64,000 nucleotides of DNA from Blastobasis lacticolella (GCA_905147135.1 LR990049.1:8139428-8203427), one strand, 5' to 3'. Shown: positions 1 to 11,674, numbered from the stretch's first letter. Notes: generated by a model not told the origin, from the letters alone. Made by a program: numbers and translations.

Positions 1-3000
1 AAGAGAACAGTTCTTCCGACTCGGAGCCGGAATCAGCGCGTCGCGAGCGTCCGCCGCGGCGGCACTCCACCTTCCGGAAGACGCTGAGGCTCTCCTCGGA
101 CCAAATCGTAAGTGACAAGGCCGCACACACAAGATATAAATAATTGTGTTCTTGAACGCGAGGGCCTGGGGTCCGCCTTGACCATGATTTGGCAGATCAG
201 TTAATTACAGCAGAGCGACTGCCATCTGACCTCCGTGACCCTGTAAACAGTGGAACCTGATTACCTGTCCGGATTGGATCACGGTAGCACATTCAGTCGC
301 CTTAATGTGTAGTTTTCATCACGATGTTTTCCCTCACCGTAAGAGCAACGGTTACTGATTAACTAATGTACATAACTCACAAAAGAGTCATTGGTACATG
401 ACGGCAGGAGGATTCGAACCTGGGACCGCGGTTTATGTGTCGAACCCCTGAACCACTAGGCTACCTACGCTCCTGCCTCCGCCACCGGCCACACACACAA
501 GGTAATTGGGTTTTTTTGGTGAAGACGTACGCTTCGTACGCAAAATAAAGCCGTGTTATTGGCTAGAATGGATCCGTCAACTTACACCGTTGGGCCGTCC
601 AATGGCGCGGCAGTATTTTCACAATTGACTTTACAATGAAAGAGTCGCCTCATCACAATCGTATGTAACCACCTCACATCCAAGCACCCACACCCACGAA
701 CTCACCAACCCTCTCCAACCCCCAGAAAAACCTGAACCTTCGCGACGGCATGAACGAGATGGTGTTCAGCGTGACGACGGCGTACCAGGGCACCACGCGC
801 TGCAAGTGCAACGTGTTCCGGTGGCGGCACGACGACAAGGTCGTCATCTCCGACATCGACGGCACCATCACCAAGTGAGTTCTACCATCATCTTCACAGC
901 CCATGATATATTTGGTCTTCGCTCGTGTTGGCCTAGGCTTGGCCAACACGGATAGGCATTCATTGCCAATGGTTACCTGATCGGACATGGTGAACATGAC
1001 GGCGGTGGTCCGCGTGAGCGGCTTGGGCGACTGCAGGAACTCCTTCAGGTGCGGCAACAACGATTCGGGCTCTAGCAGGCACAGTTTGCCTAGACATTCC
1101 GCTACCTGTAATGCATTCATCACAGCCCATAACAGTCCACTGCAGGACTCAGGGCCTCTCCCACGAAAGGGCAGGTTGTTGCCGTAATCTCCACGCTTGG
1201 CAAGCGGGTTGGAGATCGCAGTGATATAAATATAACAATGGAAAATGCTGCTGCCCATTTTTCAGTCTACGGAGACTCGATATTTTGCCTCGAAAACATT
1301 AATCGTCTTGTACGGCATACACGAGTGTAAGGGGTTGATGCTATTGTACTCTGCCGGACACCACACGGCCATTGTCTCAGACTTATCATCATCATCATCT
1401 CAGCCTTAGCACGCCCACTGCTGAACCTAGGCCTCCTCCCACGACCTATATTATCTAAATTAAAGTTTAGTGCTACACTGTCGGTCTACGTGACATCGGA
1501 GTCGTGAATCTAATATGAAATTAGTCGATTCCAAATACTAGCCAAGTCCACTTCTAAAAGTTGGCATACATTTTGCATACAAACTCCATAGTAGAGTTGG
1601 TAGTTAGCCAAATTTCATTCGACTTCATTAAGCCGTTTTTAGATGGTTGACTAACGAACTATTCTATTAACAAACTTATAAGAATTGTTTGAGACGAAAT
1701 TACACTCCAAATACGCATGTGATTGGTAATTTATTGTGTTGTATAATTAAATAATGTTGTCCCCAAGGTCCGATGTGCTGGGCCACATCTTCCCGCTGGT
1801 GGGCAAGGACTGGGCGCAGTCCGGCGTCGCTCAGCTGTTCACCAAAATAAAGAACAACGGCTACCAAATACTGTACCTGTCGGCGCGCGCCATCGGCCAA
1901 GCGAGGGTGAGTCGCAATGTGTCGGTTTCTCTTTCCTCTGTTATGCATCGGCATGACATTCTATGAGTATAAATGTAATTTAATGGAATGATATTTAAGT
2001 TAAAAGTCCATTGAGAATGATCCCCACGATGGAATCTTTAATGCGGTAGCCTAGTTTGACATTTCAACAACTTTATTGTCATTCATTCACATTATTTATT
2101 TATTTAATAATATACCATCAGAGTACATATATCAAAATTACAAGTTAGTTTAGATAAGGTATAAGACTTTATGCACCTCAATTGTAGGTATATACAGCAT
2201 TCATTTCAACCTTAGTACTTACTCAAAATAACAATGTAAACTAAGCTTTCTTCTTAATTTCTTACTCGGCCCCAAAAAATCCCTTGCCTCTCTCTACGTG
2301 CCGGACATTTTAGTATCCCGGCCCCTTACCTTAGCATAACATTGGCTACATTGGCCTAGAATTCACCCTGTGATTTCTCCATCAGGTGACCCGCGAGTAC
2401 CTGCGTTCCATCCGGCAAGGCGAGGTCTGTCTCCCTGACGGGCCCCTATTGCTGAACCCGACCTCGCTACTGCGGGCCTTCCACCGCGAGGTGATCGAGA
2501 AGAAGCCGGAGGAGTTCAAGATCCAATGCCTGGCGGATATAAAGGCGTTGTTCCCGATAGGATCGAACCCCTTCTACGCCGGATACGGGAATAGAGTCAA
2601 TGTGAGTCTCCAATCGTCAAAGTATTTATTTGTTATTATTTTGACGACTGGAGTGGATCAGTGGCCAACATGCCAGGTCTGCTACGCAAGATGCCTGAGT
2701 GTTGTATGTTTTTAAGTAGTATATAAGTTAGTTATCTAGTACTTAGCACATCAATTTTGGGGCTAGATGGCGCTGTGTGAGTGTCCACGTTTTATTTACT
2801 TTAAGACAGCCCATTACTCTCCCAGAGATCTTCCTGAAGTTGAAAATCGTCTTAAATTTCCTTGGGGAACTAGGCAACATTAGTGTTACTTCATCTTGAC
2901 GTAAATTAGACGCCGCCGGTTCGTCGAGTTGTGGAGAATGTCCGGGTATATCTAAGTCTACAAGTATTCAACGGTTAGGTATTCTGTAGTCTTACTCTAT

Positions 3001-5222
3001 TGTTTACTGTGTATGTTGTTGAAATACAGGCGAGCTATAAATATTTATGGCCCACCTATAAAGGAGCAAACGGACAAGTCACCTGATTTATTTGTGTAAG
3101 TAGGTACAATTCTATGTCTCGAGAATTATCAATCATATATATTATTAGTCACGCAGTCCAATACATATTTACATCGCTTCCCTCATTTGACCTTCATTAA
3201 TCCTTTATGATCCATTAATATTTTAATATATATTGTTGTGGAATTGACGCGTAAACACTGCAGGTGGAATTAATATGTTGTGTGTATGTATTATTATAAC
3301 CATGCAATAACAAATACAATGAACAATCGGTAATAATGCAACATACGTGACTTGCACCTACTGGGTATTTCATTATGGTTGAAATTATTTCATATTGTTA
3401 CCTGTACGATACCTTTGTTTCAGGACGTTTGCGCGTACCAAGCCGTCGGCATTCCGATCGTGAGAATATTCACCATAAACTACAAGGGAGAGCTCAAGCA
3501 CGAGCTCACCCAGACATTCCAATCCACGTAAGTGCGCCCCCGGCCCGCGGCCGCCTACCTCGCATATTTGTACCTCACACAGCCATACCGAACTAACATC
3601 TATATAATTGAAGTATTTTTATTTCAGTTACAACGTGCAAAGTGACATGGTCGATGATTTCTTCCCGGCAAAGAGCGATGATTCTGTCGTTTAACGCTAG
3701 CTCAAATTAGGTTTAAATTGATTAGAAATAGCAAGTAGGTTGCCAGAGATATGCACTCCAAGGCGCCGCCGCCGGTAAGCCGTATGGCATGATTTGGTTT
3801 TGCCGCATCGAGGCCGCTCACTCATTCATTCGAAACTAATATCACATCCAGAGGTATAACACCATAACATATTAGTTACCGTCACTCGGCAATCATCGAC
3901 TTGTCATCAACACTTGTGTTTTTGTTCTATCGATTGTAATTTATCCTCATGTCCCGCTATTCTTCGACATCAATGTAATTTGTTGCTTTGTGTCTATTTT
4001 ATTCTCTTGTGTCGTCTACTGCCATTACTGCACTCACCGGCTAGTGTACTGGTGGAGGTTTGGTTCTAATATTACCTTCTTAATTCTAATAACGTCTTCG
4101 AACTGACTAATTTCTATTTCGACCTCGTTTTACTGCTGCCTGAATAATAACCGTTAATAATCTTACTTCTATACTAAAGCAATAACATTGGAGGACGAAG
4201 TTCATTTATTAGCTATCACAAAAATAACGCTGTACTATGACAGTGATAAAACGTACATCGCGGGACGTAAAGTGGCGACTTATATTTCTCATCTCAATTT
4301 TTCGTAGCGTAGAATTTGACGGAATGAATGAGACGAAAGTGCATAACTTTACAAGTAAAAAAAGAGACGCTGAATACTACGTGGTGTATTCTACACTGCG
4401 TGTCATGATTTGGCGATTCAAAAGACAGCTTGGGATTTAAAATTAGGTTATATAAGATCATGATACAATGGTTTATACAAAACTGTTGTTTATCATTCTT
4501 ATCACCCCAAGATATAGTAATTTTTTTAAAGTATCCTTGGAATGGAGATATGATACCGAAGCTACGGTACATGAACTCAGCAGCTACAAATAGGAATAAT
4601 AAAGTTCAGATTTCCTATACTATTAGGTCCACGCCACGCTGTGTTATGTATGTAAGGAATTATGAACCCTATTTCCTCAGGGTTCATAGATCGTGGGCGT
4701 AGCTTACGTGACGATGCATTGTATGGCGGGGATTTATTGTGGATTAATTTCGAAACCATACGATTGTCGCTACACATGTTTTTTTAAATGTTACACGGTA
4801 GGCAAACAAGCAAGCGGTCCACCTGATGGAAAGACAGACATAGACACTACCGCTGGATTTTTTTTGTGTATGAATAGGAAAAGACATTGAACGCGACAAC
4901 GATGTCAATGACCGTGATGTCAGTGTCTGGTTTCGGTGTTTCCATATTGGCGACATGGTTAATCGTCACGCCACATTCATTACTATAGCTGTTTTGACTT
5001 CTATAGAAATGGATTATACATAGTCCACGTATGTGTAATGGAGTTCCAGCTAACCCCCCGGTAATCCCTTGCAGGTACTCGCATATGAGCGTGTTGGTGG
5101 ATCAGGTGTTCCCGCCGGCGCTGTGCGAGCCCAGCGACGAGTTCTCGCAGACGGTCTACTGGCGCGAGCCCATCGCCCTCTACGTGCCACCCCACGTCGC
5201 AGCGCCACCCGCCAAGCACTAA
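1..5222 (+). CDS. Lpin: Lipin (phosphatidate phosphatase), 3' half of gene
   Basis: Lipin dephosphorylates phosphatidic acid to diacylglycerol and in other animals also acts as a nuclear co-regulator. I join exons <1-107, 726-874, 1768-1906, 2386-2601, 3424-3527 and then either 3628-3694 or 5075-5222; all junctions are GT-AG and phases agree. The joined frame holds the catalytic DIDGTIT (DxDxT, HAD phosphatase) split from SDVLGHIF by an intron, then [25 protein letters not shown] and FKIQCLADI, all diagnostic of the lipin C-terminal domain. The window encodes about 259 or 286 residues depending on the last exon; the N-terminal half lies upstream of base 1. The usual co-activator LxxIL motif reads LGHIF here. 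Identity is near certain; exon ends are inferred from splice rules and family alignment from memory. Confidence 0.95.
162..475 (-). mobile_element. SINE family B (tRNA-headed), copy in lipin intron
   Basis: Matches the copies at 33801-33970, 34720-35112, 45222-45855 and 48335-48690. Shared blocks include GGGGTCCGCCTTGACCATGA, CTGACCTCCGTGACCCTG, CATCACGATGTTTTCCCTCA and GAGTCATTGGTACATG. Read on the - strand it starts with a tRNA-like head and ends at a tail near 162. It sits in the intron between the first two lipin exons seen. Confidence 0.75.
977..1105 (-). pseudogene. Isolated CAND1-like exon inside a lipin intron
   Basis: On the - strand a 129-nt exon-like block is bounded by an acceptor (ATTACAG) and a donor (CAG|GTAACC). 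It translates to [43 protein letters not shown]. This resembles the HEAT-repeat segment of CAND1 (cullin-associated NEDD8-dissociated protein; human [14 protein letters not shown]... from memory), but is three residues shorter in the RTT/AV region. No other CAND1 exon is seen in the window, so this is best read as a duplicated genomic exon fragment and not a gene. Repeat C (from about 1122) starts only about 16 bp upstream of the acceptor. Confidence 0.7.
1122..1376 (+). repeat. Dispersed repeat C, copy 1
   Basis: About 245 bp, also present at 9411-9656 (inverted) and 55414-55668. Shared blocks include GCCCATAACAGTCCACTGCA, TAATCTCCACGCTTGGCA, GCGGGTTGGAGAT and GAGTGTAAGGGGTTG, ending near CCGGACACCACACGGC. 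No coding capacity is seen. It is followed at about 1388-1440 by the common lepidopteran phrase around CCACTGCTGAACCTAGGCCT. Confidence 0.8.
2643..2815 (+). mobile_element. SINE family A, internally deleted copy in lipin intron
   Basis: Head GACGACTGGAGTGGATCAGT and CAACATGCCAGGTCTGC match the heads of the full copies at 25297 and 45472. The tail GGGGCTAGATGGCGCTGTGT followed by CCACG matches their tails. The B-box part is missing. Confidence 0.7.
3628..3694 (+). CDS. Lpin: Lipin alternative last exon A
   Basis: Preceded by an acceptor ending TTTCAG. It continues the split Thr codon from exon 3424-3527 in the same phase as exon B. It encodes [18 protein letters not shown] plus SVV and then stops at 3692-3694. 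Its S-x-MVD-x-FFP core resembles the [10 protein letters not shown] core of exon B, so it looks like a shortened duplicate of the normal terminal exon. Use of this exon would replace the conserved YWREP tail of lipins. Confidence that it is a used exon is moderate because no transcript is available. Confidence 0.7.
4790..4900. repeat. Dispersed repeat D fragment
   Basis: Carries GGCAAACAAGCAAGCGG and CCACCTGATGGAAAG, the core of a repeat that recurs at 60440, 60546, 60945 and 63515. It lies in the lipin intron between the two alternative terminal exons. Confidence 0.6.
5075..5222 (+). CDS. Lpin: Lipin last exon B (canonical C-terminus)
   Basis: Acceptor CCTTGCAG ends at 5074 and the exon completes the same split codon as exon A. 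It encodes [14 protein letters not shown], then a stretch ending [15 protein letters not shown] and PPAKH, stop at 5220-5222. The VDQVFPP and YWREP blocks match the C-terminus of animal lipins, so this is the ancestral terminal exon. It lies about 1.4 kb beyond exon A. Confidence 0.92.
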
Positions 5223-6747
5223 CCTCGTACAACGAATTCCATATGTTTATTAGATAGCTGCTTCGTAGCGTGCAACTTATATTTAATCGTGTGTATGTAT
5301 ACGCAGGGCCTGGCGCCCATTGAGGCTGCAGTACAATGAGTATCATACCGTGTGCCAGTTGCAATTTCATTTGGACGCCTTTCTTAATGACGAATCGTTG
5401 CATAAAAATCACTCTTCTACTACGCCGGAGTTGATACCTTTTATGATATGAAGATAGTATTTAAACTCTCTCACAGTATATTTGTGTGAAGGTGTGTCTT
5501 TTGTCGTAGTTTCTATAAAATAATGATAACGGTTATTGCAAATGTGTAATTGTGCTGAATCTGAAACTATGAATGGTTTTATCATATCATTGCCATTGCT
5601 AAGTACATAAAACACGTAAGTTATCATCAGCACATAACGATTATTAATTTTTTGATAAATTTTTGCATTTTTAATTGATCTACAGTGGCTCACGAATTTG
5701 ATAGGTAATATTAAATTTATGATCGTTCTTATAAACATCATAGTATTTGTGAAGAGTTTAGGATTAACATAGAATCAGTGACGTTTTTTGTTTCATGATG
5801 GATAATGACTGGCATTAACTGACTAATTTATTTGTAACTTAAAAACAAAATGTAATTTAATTTATTGTTACTACACTATTTTTACGAATCACCAAGAGTG
5901 GACGTTAGTTACTATTTTAATGAATTGGTAGATGATAAAGACTTAGATTAAACGTTCGGCGTGCATGACATACTGAGTGTGCTGTGATAAAAGTGATCTC
6001 ATAGTCACAGGGCACACTAACTCTCATTGCTTCAATGGATGTTTTGACGGAAGGCACTATTGAGTACCACTATTTTGCATCGCTTAGTGGTACTTCACTT
6101 ACCTTTATGACATTAGCTTGTATGCAAATGAAGTTATGAAGACTGTATGTCCCATAGATACAATACCGTTAAGGCTAGGTTTTAAGTTTTGTATTTGTGG
6201 ATTAAGTCTCGAGTTCGAGTTTTAGTTTCGCCGATTGTGTAAGCTGTGATGTCGTCGACTGAAGAAGCAATGCTTTATTTTTGTACTGTGATTATCTAAA
6301 CATACGTTTTATGCTAAGTTATATATGTTAACATTAAATACTTTTCAATTTCAAATACATTCATGAACAGAGGCATGGCTTCTGCTAGAAAAATATATGG
6401 GCTAGTTTCAAAAAGTGAATTAGAAAATTGTTATCTTTATAATGGTGTTTAATTAAGTTAATTGATTGTTTGTAAATTCCAGATATTTCGTTTGTCTGAT
6501 TTGAATTTCGTATTTTTATAGAAATATTTTATTATTATGGTTTCTGTGATTATTATAGCAAAATATTTTGATTAAATAGCTCAAATTGGCGCTGATGTTT
6601 TATTTAATTTATTAATTCCATGCGATCATAATAGAGAACGAGATTTATTTTAATTTTGTAAACTACGACAGAAGGTAATTATTTCCGTTAGACTGCCCAA
6701 TTACAGCATTAGTTTCGGGTACCGGTGGTTACATAGACACTAAGGCT

Positions 6748-6840
6748 GGGCCGATCTAGGAGGCAGCTAGATAGTTGACTAAGAGAGATCCTAATCTTAA
6801 CGCAGCATCTGAAATGCGACTTTATACTATGTAAGAAACA
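6748..6840. repeat. Dispersed repeat E, copy 1
   Basis: Shares GGGCCGATCTAGGAGGCAGC with 7708, followed in both by AGATCCTAATC/TACTAATCC, a GCAGCATC/TCAGCATC block and a GCGA-TTTA block. Roughly 90 bp of clear similarity, no coding capacity. Confidence 0.65.
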
Positions 6841-7705
6841 GTATTAGCGTTATTATTAGAAAGGGTATTAGCTATTAAAATTTTCTGCGTATATAGAGTA
6901 TGGAAGTCAATGTACGTCGCTGCGTGAAACTGTCGTCCTAAACATACCTATTTCATTAGGGTTACCAGTAATTTGAGAGCATTTTATCTATTGGAAGGGT
7001 GTGTGTAAAGTACAATCCATCAAACAGCACGCATCGCATCGGATCGGAAAGGATACGAACGGATGCGGCGACCGCCAAAAGAATCTGATCGGATACAACG
7101 ACCGCGCGTTGCTGCATGCTTTCGGCACCGAACGCGTGTCGCGGTAGACGCCCAAGGTCAAACTGCTGTGCGCGTCTTGGGTAATATAGACTTAAATACT
7201 GTGTACTGTAGCACTGCGTGTTACACTGAGTTTAAAGTAAAAAATGCAAATGTTTAATTAATGTTATATTGAGGAGAGTTATTGGAAGAATGCTATAAAA
7301 TACATATGATACCTTACATCTAATTCTAATGGAACACATTTGAATTATTACCTAGCCAGTGCTATGTGTGCTCATAGACGCAGGCTAAGAGCTTGCGTCC
7401 TACTTGCTCCGACCTCTCTAAGCCTACACGCCTACATCCTACTTGCTCTAACCTACTTACTTAACCGACTAAAGCCCCAGTTACCCTACAGGAGCAGCAG
7501 GCCAACCCGAACGCCTACCTAACTTAGAGCCCGTCCAAACATACGGTCTCCGACATCTACCTGTCTTACAGCCCGTCCTTATCTAAGGCCTGCACGAGTA
7601 CACATGCTACAGTACACTATTTAATTCCGATTAAAGATTGTAAAATTCGTTCAGATCTGATGCGATAAAAGCGGATTGAGGCTTATGTACTTACGACACT
7701 GTGGC

Positions 7706-7795
7706 AGGGCCGATCTAGGAGGCAGCTAGACAGATGATACTAATCCTTACTCAGCATCCGAAAAGCGATTTTAAACTATGCATGGTCGAAACAGC
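7706..7795. repeat. Dispersed repeat E, copy 2
   Basis: Direct-orientation match to 6748-6840 over about 90 bp, spaced by just under 1 kb. Confidence 0.65.
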
Positions 7796-7909
7796 TGGGG
7801 ACTGCTAGTGCCTATTCGAGTAGGTATGCAATAGATTTGACTAAAAATACAGCAATGCAAATAACAATTGTATTAGTATTTAGATGTTATATAGTATATA
7901 ATAAAACAC

Positions 7910-9731
7910 TTATGCATCATCATCTTGCATTTCTGTATCTTGATCTTCAACAACATCATCTTCATCATCATCTGCCTCATCTTCACTGGCAACATCAAGG
8001 TCTTTGTGGTACCCTTTTCCTTTTGTCCAGTGGCACTTTACTACCACTTTAAACTCAGCCATTTGCATATTCAAAAGTTTAAGTATGCTTGCTTGTTCAG
8101 GCGTTAAAGGGCTGCCTTTTTTACAAACCTGAAAGTATAAAGAAAGGTCAAAATTTATTGTTAAAAATAATCAGTCAAGTTTGCATATAAAATATCTGGC
8201 AAGATGAGAATTATAATTTTCATGATTATTTAAAAAATTTGACATTCTGTGTCTTGTTTTACTGGCTCACCTGATATTCTTTAATCAAATTGATAACACC
8301 TCTTTCTAGTGAAGTAGGAAGTCCAAGTCTTCTGAGGTGGGGTTCAATAGTGTGTGAAAAGTCTTCAAGGGGTCCTGGTGGTAGTATCACATCTTTAGTT
8401 GCTACAAACCCACTTCGAGCGAATTCTGTATCACTGTAGTCTTTGAACCATTGTAACACATCTGGGACATCTCTGTTTGTCATTAATAGACCACACTGGC
8501 CTTTTAATTTTTTTGATAACTGTAATGTATAAGTGCTGAATCAATATAAATGGCATTGATTTAACACGTTGACTGTCCAGCCCAAATCCAGTAAGCTCAT
8601 GTGATGTATACTGGTTTTTTTTACCTTAATATCTGGCTTGGACATCTTTTTGATATATATTTTTCTAATTGAGACATCTAGGCGTACAAACACCTTTGAG
8701 TTAGTATAGCCGCATGCATCACATGAGATGCAACAACATGTTATTAAATTGTATCATTCGTGTTGCAGGGACAGTCAACGTGTTAAAAAGGGCAGTTCGA
8801 TGTAAAAACTAGAGAACCAGTTGTCAACTAAAAAAATTTGACTTAGGATGATTAAGTTAAGATTTTATAAGCATAATAAAACAATAACATGAGGATGCTT
8901 ACAGCTGCTAGTGTATAATAAATAATAATAATAATAAAGCAACAGACTGATCATGTTGGCTTTAATGTGCAGGTTGTGCTCTCGCTGAAGAGGGCCCGGG
9001 ATCTGGGACGAAGTAACAGACTAATTTTCTTTTATTATATTCATGTTATATCTACTCATTAACATGGAACTTACTAAGTTTAGTTGATCCTCAGCCTCAT
9101 CACTTTTAGTCCGACCTAGAGCAACAGCCATTACTTTGTTTTTTCCAAAAAAGAATCTGGAGTCTTTCCATTCACTTCGTAAGTCCTTTAGCTTTGTGTT
9201 GCGCATATTGTCTACAGTAAATAAGAAAACATGTTCATATTTGGATACTGCATTTCTAACTCCTTCAATGGTCTTCTGCTTCAAAAGAAGACCCTTTTTA
9301 TTTGTCTTTGTTAAGGAAACTGAAACAAAAAATAGTGTTTGTTGAAATAATCTATCACTTTAACTATGTAGAGGTAGTATCTAGAATATATAAGTATAGT
9401 AGAATATTGGTTGTGTGCTGTCTGGCAAAGTTAACCGTGTTGTCCAGCAGAGTAGAATAGTACCAACCCCTTACACTCGTGGGTGTCGTACAAGGCGACT
9501 AATGTTTTTGTGGCAAATATCTAGTATCTCCGTGTGTCTGGAAAATGGGCACCAGCGTTTTCCATTGTTATATTATAACACTGCGATCTCCAACCCGCCT
9601 GCCAAGCGTGGAGTTTATGGCAATAACCTCCCCTTTCGTGACTGTTATGGGCTGTAATGATGAGTATATAGAAGTTTTTGAGGTTAGGCTGTAACCTTCT
9701 TACCTTTCTTGTCTCGCTTTGATTTGGGCAT
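7910..9731 (-). CDS. Mrto4: mRNA turnover protein 4 homologue (ribosome assembly factor Mrto4)
   Basis: Mrto4 is a nucleolar trans-acting factor of 60S ribosome assembly; its fold resembles ribosomal protein P0, which replaces it later. Four exons join on the - strand: 9731-9704, 9319-9075, 8519-8271 and 8128-7910, all GT-AG, giving 246 residues, close to the 239 of human MRTO4. The start MPKSKRDKK matches the family N-terminus. Further blocks are [83 protein letters not shown] and [20 protein letters not shown], ending in an acidic [20 protein letters not shown] tail. Complete and apparently intact. Intron 1 carries repeat C. It is convergent with lipin and diverges from 14-3-3. Confidence 0.97.
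9411..9656 (-). repeat. Dispersed repeat C, copy 2 (inverted)
   Basis: Reverse complement of 1122-1376, inside Mrto4 intron 1. It keeps the same ends: CCGTGTTGTCC side at 9428 and CAGCCCATAACAGTCACGA on the - strand near 9640. Confidence 0.8.
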
Positions 9732-10119
9732 TTTGAATTAAATGGTATTTAGAAGAAAATCTTTACTGATCAAAAATAGTAAATACTCCACTTTTAGTAG
9801 AAAAATACACGTGGTAGCACTTTGTTAATTATTTTGAAACTCAAACTACATAAACTCCAAAAACCTCGTTGCAAAACATTAACCACAAACTATGAACTAA
9901 TAACATTAACAAGGAGCAACAAAACTAAAACCTACCGCAAAACGTCAATGTCAATCAAAGACATGGAGTGTCATAACTGTCACTCTTCAAAAAGAAAAAA
10001 AAGCTATTGTTCCAGATTGCATGGACATTATAACTTTTATAACTGGAGTGAGTCCATTTGCAGGTGGAGTACAAAATTCAAAATTTATTTATTTAGTTAG
10101 ACTCTTTCAATCGTTAAAG

Positions 10120-10270
10120 AGGAGGGGTAGAAAAGTAGGAAGGAAACACACAGTGACATGTTAGCCGCCCCAGGACCGAGTGACACCAACCTTATATAAT
10201 AGCGTTCTGTGATACCAATCCCACGCCGACAACGGCCGGTCCGTGTCCGACAAGACAATACTTGACGCAT
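10120..10270 (+). repeat. Dispersed repeat F, copy 1
   Basis: Shares AAAGAGGAGGGGTAG, GGAAACACAC, GTGACATG, CGCCCCAGGAC and GCCGACAACGGCCG with 58361-58530. Noncoding in both places. Confidence 0.65.
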
Positions 10271-10439
10271 ACGAACGGCTCTGTACGGCTAACGTCGCTT
10301 GCGTACGAATTTTCAATACTGGTGGTGCAACGTTTATAAGTCCATAGCCAAAAAATGTCATTTTTATAGTGTGGATGTATTTCGGGTTGATATGGTAAAC
10401 TGTCGCTACAGTGTCGATAAAACATTTTCAATCATAAAG

Positions 10440-10900
10440 TAGGCGACACACGTAAAAGCTTAAAGTACGCGGCTTTTAAGTACGCGAACTTATTTGACTT
10501 TACTTTGGTGATAGACGTACGGACTTAAAGTACGCGGTTTTTAAGTTCTCGAACTTACTCAGCACGTTTTTCTATGAATTTCGTAAATAATTCGAGTCAA
10601 TTGCTTCGAAATTCAGTCATTTTTTCAACAGAAAAGCATAAAGTTCATTAAATTTAAACAAATTTTATGCATAAAACAAAACTGCACAAGATACAAAAAA
10701 ACTGCAAAGAAAATGACGGCACACGGCTCGCGACGCTGACAGACGAGCGAGCCGAAGCTGCGAGCCTCGAGCTACGAGCAAATATCAAACATGTTGGATC
10801 GCCGGCAAACTTACTCGGCGGTTTTAAAGTACGCGTACTTAGGCTGACACACGAGCGAGCAAGGTCGTGGAGCCACAAGTACTCGTACTTACTCGCACTT
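10440..10900. repeat. Block of AAGTACGCG-type sub-repeats
   Basis: The phrase TTAAAGTACGCGG recurs 64 bp apart near 10459 and 10523, each followed by TTTTAAGT and a CGAACTTA; TTTTAAAGTACGCGTACTT appears near 10824 and an AAGTACTCGTACTTACTCGC variant near 10877. CpG-rich words in an AT-rich setting suggest a decayed transposon or tandem array. Confidence 0.55.
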
Positions 10901-11585
10901 CTATCAGCCACTTAATGATTGGCGATTTCTAAACCCCCACGCGATGGCAGCCAATAGGAACCGATCGGATACGTCGGTAACCGTACGGACCCGACCGCGT
11001 GTGTTTATCGCGTAGGTAGGTATTTGTATGTGTATACGCTCTTACTTTGGGTGGTGGATCCCGCCATGCCAATGAACAGTGATGAGGGGATCCCGTGGAG
11101 AACTTCAGACAACTCCACAACGAGTATGTTATATAATAATAGGTACGTTAAATATAAATAATACGTTGTGGTGACAAAAGGGGGTGAAGTTAGGGTACTT
11201 AGCTTTCTTGATACTTTAGGAATTCAGGATCTTCAGATCACACCTCGATTAGAGATACTGTCGCAAACATAAAGATGGATATAGTCTAAAAAATGTGTAA
11301 GCTTTGAATCAACCCGCCACGCTGCACCCATTTTGAAAGTCCCGCCGCGGTCCCGCCTAATGATACAACTTCCTGTTCAAACGATTTAACTCGATTAGGT
11401 CTAACGAATAAGTTTTTGTCTCTATCTTTTTGTATGTGTTAGACAAAGAGACAAATAGTTTAAGAATCGATAATGTTTCTACTTCTTGGTCCATAGTACC
11501 ACTGCAGCCTTCGTTTGTAATAAATTCAAGATGGCCGGCTTATGATGAGAACCCTCTTCCGTTTTTTGTTTCCCCTCTGGCCCCG

Positions 11586-11674
11586 CTGCCGTCAGTGTAG
11601 TGTATCGTTCACAGCAAGATAAAAACTGAAATTGTGTAGCAATTTGCTAGTTTAATTACTCTTTCCCCTTCCAA
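11586..11674 (+). promoter_or_regulatory. Candidate first promoter and leader exon of 14-3-3 zeta
   Basis: A TCAGT initiator-like motif lies at about 11592, preceded at about 11527 by CAAGATGGCCGGC, which resembles a YY1-type element. A donor reading CCAA|GTAAGT follows at 11674-11675. This would give a short noncoding first exon spliced to the acceptor at 14076. Inference only; no coding signal is expected here. Confidence 0.3.

Larger units (their letters stand above)
5223..7909. other. Lipin 3' UTR followed by intergenic DNA
   Basis: AT-rich, with only short unconvincing ORFs. The proximal part is presumably lipin 3' UTR; ATTAAA-type poly(A) signals occur near 6334 and 6573 but the end cannot be fixed. 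Repeat E pieces lie at about 6748-6840 and 7706-7795. A CpG-containing stretch at 7020-7160 shows no gene. Confidence 0.5.
9732..11585. other. Intergenic DNA between Mrto4 and 14-3-3 zeta
   Basis: Contains the Mrto4 promoter side (9732-9900), repeat F (10120-10270) and a block rich in AAGTACGCG words (10440-10900). No convincing gene; short ORFs here lack family features. Confidence 0.5.

Noticed and set aside
924..950. 10-bp hairpin as a Helitron terminus
   Set aside because: No CTRR end at the right distance on either strand; kept only as context for the CAND1-like block.
674..1258. 194-codon - strand open frame
   Set aside because: It runs through repeat C, the CAND1-like exon and the antisense of a lipin exon. 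Only the CAND1-like block has protein meaning.
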